Part shown: piece by piece, positions 59,230 through 64,000 of the stretch
Numbering within the stretch: position 1 is the stretch's first letter
How the letters are laid out: every line of letters starts with the position of its first letter
Assembly: GCA_030765065.1 (NCBI GenBank)
Contig: CM060983.1
Span: forward strand, 49,102,067 to 49,166,066
Direction of reading: 5' to 3'
DNA from: Deroplatys truncata
Taxonomy: Eukaryota > Arthropoda > Insecta > Mantodea > Mantidae
DNA: 64,000 nt
The notes under the pieces: generated by a model
Database searches by the model: none
Told to the model about the DNA's origin: nothing
What the model saw: the letters and a program-made list of their open reading frames with translations, nothing else
Translations under genes and position numbers: made by a program

Positions 59230-60102
59230 AATGTAAGCTTTAGTAAGAATAGTTTGTATACCCGCTAATAAACGATAGAGGGAAGGGAAAACACGACACA
59301 AACTATATTATACAAACTATTCATACTAAAGCTTATTCTTCTATGTATTACATTTTAATCGAAATAAATCTTTGCAGAAATAGCTACATTACACATTTCG
59401 TTATAGACACAAAGGGTACAGCGATAGTCAAATGTTTAAGAACTGAACGCTAAATGCTGGCCTTAAAATTCATTGTTTTTATGCAATCACGAGAAACAAT
59501 TGAATGTTGACAGCAGAGAATGACCGAGTAGTGAACAATTCGAACCGTTAATAACGGATATCTCGGGAGGAGGGGGAAGCTATTTGAAATAAAATGTGTG
59601 TTTTAAAGAGATCTACATTTCTTGTGTAGTACGCTTTCGTCTTTCGCTTAAAGTTTACTGCTTATGCAAGATTATACCAAATTCCTTCCGAATGAAGAAG
59701 ACTTCAAATGCATTTCCAGAAAATTCAAGACATACATTTTATTTGTCATGTAAATATATTTAATATATAGTATTTTAATCAAAATCTTACAGCCATTTTT
59801 TGTTGCAAAAATAGCTAATTTCGAGAAATATTCTAGAAAAAGGGTTGTTTGGGGTGGGGGGATTTTCTTGAAAACTTTCGTGTCGCATCTTTAGAAGGTA
59901 TGAACCTAAATATCAAGTTTGGTACTTATCCGACTTTTCGTTTTTGAGTTATGCTGCTCACAAACACACATAGACCTTTTTCCTAAAAATACTTTTTCTT
60001 TTGGATTCAGGGTCCTCAAAACATGTTTTTCCGGTGAAGTCCCAGTTTGGTTTTTCAGTGTAATGCAATACCTTCTCTACCTATGTATGTGATAAAGAAA
60101 GT
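59230..60102 (-). repeat. Rep1 copies, subfamily 2, head-to-head
   Basis: A plus-oriented end fragment (59230-59290) faces a nearly complete minus-oriented unit (about 59300-60102). The two form an imperfect palindrome around AAGCTTTAGTAAGAATAG and its inverse. Confidence 0.7.
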
Positions 60103-60116
60103 AAAAAAAACGATAC

Positions 60117-60289
60117 TGGTTAGAGGAAATCATGTAAATGTAACACATCCGCTTGTTTTTAAAGTGATGTCACATTCAGTTGTGTTCTGCGATGTCATGG
60201 AAAGAGTATGGAATTTCAAGGCCAGTATATAGCGTCCTCTTTCTAAATATTTGACTATCGGTGTTTCCTTTGTACCTATAGCGATTTTT
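60117..60289 (+). repeat. Rep1 fragment, subfamily 2
   Basis: A terminal piece (ATCATGTAAATGTAACACAT) is followed by an interior piece with GGAAAGAGTATGGAATTTC, and leads directly into the next unit. Confidence 0.55.
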
Positions 60290-61132
60290 ACTTTCTCTAC
60301 TACGTATAGTAAGTAGGGGAAGTATTGTATTCGACCCAAAAATTCGATACCGAGGTTACAACCGAAATATATATTTTGAGACACTCTGAATCCAAAAAAA
60401 GCATTTTTGGAAACATGTCCGTGTGTGTGTGTCTGTGAACAGCATAACTCAAAAAACGAACAGTCGGATAAACACCAAACTCGGTATTTAGGTTCAGTAT
60501 TTTCCAGAGATGCGACACGAAAGTTTTCAAGAAAATCCCCCACCCCAGATTACCCTTTACATGGAACATTCTTCGAAAATTTGAATTTTCTCAAAAACGG
60601 CTCTAACGATTTTGTTTAAAATATCATATACTTAAGATACTTTCATGGCAAATAAAATGTATATCTTGAATTTTCTGGGAATGTGTCTAAAAGTATCTTC
60701 ATTGTGAACGACTTTTGCATAACTGGTAAACCATAAGAGATAGACAAAATTTTACTACACAAAAAATGTAGTTCGCGTTAAAATACAAAATTTATGTCAT
60801 ATACAGTTTTTTATTGACTGAATCATTTTCGAGATATTGGTTGTTATTCCCTTAAATTTTCCAATACTTATACTTTTTCTCAAATGGGAATTCGTTATTC
60901 ATTTTTTTTATGTCCTGAACATACAAAGAGAATGGAATGCTCCACATAGCAACCAGCTCTTAAAAGATTTGACTATCGCTAAAATTCTGACAATTCCCCT
61001 TGCACCTACAAGAAAATTAGCAATAAGAATAATATCTCGATTAACATGAAGCATATGGAGAATAAAGGTTTGTAAAAATGGTTTGTACAAGAGTAGAGAA
61101 AATCATGTGAGTGTAATACATCAGAATTTTTT
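60290..61132 (+). repeat. Rep1 copy
   Basis: 843 bp from ACTTTCTCTACTACGTATAG to TACATCAGAATTTTTTT. Confidence 0.9.
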
Positions 61133-61133
61133 T

Positions 61134-61435
61134 AGTTCCATTTATACCCCGCCTTTAACTACATTGGTCTTATCGGCGGCCTTTCCTTTGGAACTTATTG
61201 CATTTTGGCAAAGGTCTTAACTCGTATAACTCTTGTCGTTGGGTTTCTTGTACTTTTGGTTTTCAATCATTAGATCATACACACATTCACACTATCGTTC
61301 ATACTTCCAGACTCTGGGAGTATAGGAATTAAAGTTGGCTAGGGAAAAATTTCCACTACCCAGCCGGGAATCGAACCCGGGACCCCTCACACAGCAGGCA
61401 GTTGTTCTAACCAGCCGTATAGCGAAATTGTAATG
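61134..61435 (-). repeat. SINE family C, full copy
   Basis: On the minus strand it has a tRNA-like head with GGCTGGTTAGAACAACTG (about 61398-61415) and the B-box GGGTTCGATTCCCGGCTGG (about 61362-61380), then a body ending ...GGCGGGGTATAAATGGAAC at 61134-61153. It is the best copy of the family. Confidence 0.75.
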
Positions 61436-61530
61436 AACATATTTGTGCAAACGCTTATCTCAATTAATATGAGGTAGATAGTATACAGTGGGTAGGGACA
61501 GTCATGTGAATATAAGGCTTCAGATTTTGT
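61436..61530 (+). repeat. Rep1 3'-end fragment
   Basis: ATATTTGTGCAAACGCTTATC to CATGTGAATATAAGGCTTCAG, interrupted upstream by the SINE. Confidence 0.5.
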
Positions 61531-62594
61531 TCTTTCTTACATTAGAATTCCACAAGGTCGAAAACCTCTGTCCTCATTTAAATACGAGCTTAAGCTGTTG
61601 ATTTATCGCCGTATCTATTGTTGGAACAATAAGGAAGCCAAAGGTAGGAGAAATATTATCTGGAGTATATATGCATGGGGAATATTTCATTAGCAAGAAA
61701 AGCAGAGCAGGATTGGAGAACATAAAAACAAAAAGAAACACAATAGTCATAAACAGCGCCATATTTCGCAAAGGTGGAGCTGTATGTCTGGTGTGTACGG
61801 GGGCTGCTATAAATATATTCATTTCCTTTACGCGGATATGGCCCGCAAAAGTTTTCAGCAACATTTTTAGCCGACAAGGGAATGAATAAACATTGGATTC
61901 TGTGGTTCTAAATTGCCAAAGAACCATTGCTGGTTGTTGTGTATGGGACAAACGTAAATTTCATTGTCTCGCGCGCTCGCGCATACATGTTAATGCTGTT
62001 TCTGAGCGGGGAGAAAGTAAAACTTTGGGGGATGGAGATCATGAAGAGTACGTGACCGACCGACCGCCTTCAACAATGTGAATCTTCACCGTTCAACACT
62101 CCGTGATCGTCTCCCAAAGTTTTTGTTATGTCGACAGCGGAGGAAATAACAAATGACGTTAACTTCTTTCTCTATTGTCTGCTTATTCTTCTCGACTCTT
62201 TGTCCGGGACATATGGAAATGGTCTTTCGAGACGGCCATTTCTGTAACAAGCACAGAAAATAACCATGTTATCCTGCCTTTTCTAGACGCCTTTATGGTT
62301 CTCTTGTAGTGTGCCATATACTAGGTTCTTTCAATTTAATTTTCCCTATTGGAATATAAATCCAAGCACAATGGGGGTGCGATAGACCAGATGGTTTTTA
62401 TGCTGTCTTCAGCAGTACTTCTATATTCACGCAGTTGGCACTAAACGCTTCGAGAGATTTAAATACATGTTTCGAACCCTCATGTACCTCTGCCAAACTT
62501 TAGCAAAGGAAAACGTTAACAATCTGAAGCCTTCTGAGCTTTGTATCTCTGTATAACTGACTACCCTTTAATTGGAAAATGTTTCATTATTTTT
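61531..62594. other. No recognised gene
   Basis: The longest frame, 125 codons on the minus strand (61951-61574), has one hydrophobic stretch (LFMTIVFLFVFMF) but overlaps similarly long frames on both strands and shows no known domain. It is treated as chance. Confidence 0.45.
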
Positions 62595-63847
62595 ACTTTC
62601 TCTACTAAGTATAGTAAACGGAGGAAGTATTGTATTCCACCCAAAAATTCGATACCGATATTTCACCGGAAATACATGTTTTGAGGTTTCCTGAATCCAA
62701 AAAATCTAATGTGTTAAACTCACATGACTTTCTCTACTCTTGTACAAACTATTTTTACAAACGCTTATTCTCCATATGCTTCAAGTTAATCGAGATAAAC
62801 ATTTGCAGACTCTATGTTATTGCTTGTAGATGTAAGGGGAATATATATTTACAAGGGCAATATAGAAATACAGTAGCCTTTAAGCATAGACATTAGTCTT
62901 AATAGCTGGTTGCTATGTGCAGCACCATTCCCTTTCCCACAGATTAATACTCTTTGCATATCCAAGACAAAAAAAAATGAATAACGAATTCCCATTTGAG
63001 AAAATAAGTAATGAAAAACTTAAGGGAATAACAAGCTATATCTCGAAAATGGTTCACTCAACAACAAAAATGTATATGACATAAACTGTGTATTTTAACG
63101 CGATCTACATTTTTTGTGTAGTAAACGTTTGTCTATCTCTTATGGTTTACCAGTTATGCTAAAGTCGTTCACAATGAAGAATACTTTTGGAGACATTCCC
63201 AGAAAATTCAAGATATACATTTTAATTTCTCATGAAAATATCTTAAACATATGATATTTTAAACAAAATCGTTAGAGCCATTTTGAGAAAATTAAAGGTT
63301 CCATGTAAAGGGTAATCTGGGGTAGGGGATTTTCTTGAAAACCTTCGTGTCGCATCTCTGGAAGATACTGAATCTAAATACCAAGTTTGGTGTTTATCCG
63401 ACTGTTCGTTTCTGAGTTATGCTGTTCACAGACACACACACGGACATGTTTCCAAAAATACGTTTTTGGATTCAGGGTGCCTGAAAACATGTATTTCCGG
63501 TGAAATCTCGGTATCGAATTTTTGGGTGGAATACAATACTTCCCCTACATCCTATACGTAGTAGAGAAAGTAAAAATGTAGATCTTTTTAAAACACACAA
63601 TTTATTACAAATAATTTTTTTGTGGAAACAGAAATTTCCGGCATATCCTTATTAATTGTTCAAATTGTTCAATAATTTATCATTGTTTTAAAGCCCTGCC
63701 AACATTCCGTTGTTTCTGCCGATTGTATGGGGAGAGTATGGAATTTTAAGGCCAGCATATAGCTTCTAGTTAACATTTGATTATCTCAATTAAAATGAAG
63801 TATATATAGGGAAAAAAAAGCCATGCGAATGTAGAACAAGGATTTTT
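62595..63847 (+). repeat. Rep1 copy opened by an inverted Rep1 insertion
   Basis: The parent 5' end is 62595-62704, and the parent-like 3' part (subfamily 2) is 63572-63847. The parent stops in the A-run after TGAATCC and resumes at the A-run before TGTAGATC, so the interior between these two runs is missing or two old copies are involved. Confidence 0.65.
62705..63571 (-). repeat. Rep1 copy nested in opposite orientation
   Basis: 867 bp from TCTAATGTG to GTAGTAGAGAAAGT, with A-runs on both sides. The conserved 90-codon frame carries an in-frame TAG early on. Confidence 0.88.
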
Positions 63848-64000
63848 AAGGTAAGTTTGTTGCAACATTAGACTTAAGAACAGTGTGCTGCCATTTTCAG
63901 TGCATGTGAGTGTACACAGGTAAGCAGATACGCCACATTTTACCTTTTCCTAAGTTAAGAACAACTCTCAAAGACAGCAAGCCATTGATTGTGAACACCG
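63848..64000. other. No recognised feature
   Basis: Window end, nothing recognised. Confidence 0.4.

Noticed and set aside
61574..61951. 125-codon minus-strand frame with a hydrophobic stretch
   Set aside because: Overlaps other frames of similar length on both strands, has no recognisable domain and no splice or promoter context; likely chance.

Overview
This is an AT-rich, repeat-saturated piece of animal nuclear genome, most probably an arthropod (insect-like). The evidence is tRNA-derived SINEs, 5'-truncated LINEs with target-site duplications (TSDs), Tc1-like and hAT-like DNA transposons, solo LTRs, and no bacterial gene organisation. The species cannot be named from sequence alone. I find no convincing host protein-coding gene, rRNA, functional tRNA, operon or CRISPR. 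The many short open frames are chance frames or frames inside repeats.

The dominant component is one interspersed family, called Rep1 here. It is about 0.8-0.95 kb per full unit and covers roughly 24-25 kb of the window by hand tally, in both orientations. In its + orientation a unit starts ACTTTCTCTACT and carries an internal (GT)n tract about 150 bp in. It ends with the inverted copy AGTAGAGAAAGT, then a small hairpin (ATGTG...CACAT), then CAGA, and it sits between T-runs. Sub-terminal inverted repeats, a 3' hairpin, an internal microsatellite, T|T insertion and tandem or self-nested units resemble non-autonomous Helentron-associated elements (the DINE-1/HINE architecture). That assignment is inference. 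There are at least two subfamilies, and Rep1 repeatedly inserts into the A/T-runs of older Rep1 copies.

Layout: 0-10 kb has SINEs, a LINE remnant inside Rep1, a SINE with TSD inside Rep1, a reverse-strand LINE RT fragment (YADD) with an 11-bp TSD, and a second SINE inside Rep1. 10-20 kb has an inverted Rep1 pair, an LTR-like unit, a small LTR, a LINE tail with a 12-bp TSD and a decayed transposon with terminal inverted repeats. 20-30 kb has old Rep1 pieces, an inverted pair of LTR-like units and further Rep1. 29.1-31.6 kb is a hAT-like element filled with Rep1. 32-36.5 kb has Rep1, a small TIR element, a LINE with Rep1 in its 3' UTR and a fold-back transposase remnant. 38-41 kb has an LTR of a second family and a Tc1-like element. 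41-48 kb has Rep1 invaded by SINEs and LTRs. 48.8-52.1 kb is a hAT-like element with an exact 8-bp TSD, carrying a Rep1 dimer nested inside another Rep1. 52-64 kb has a SINE, LTRs, a triplicated Rep1 end and more nested Rep1.

The value of the window is stratigraphic: the nested insertions give a relative order. Old Rep1 copies were hit by SINE, LINE and LTR insertions, and young Rep1 copies inserted into hAT, LINE and older Rep1 sequence.
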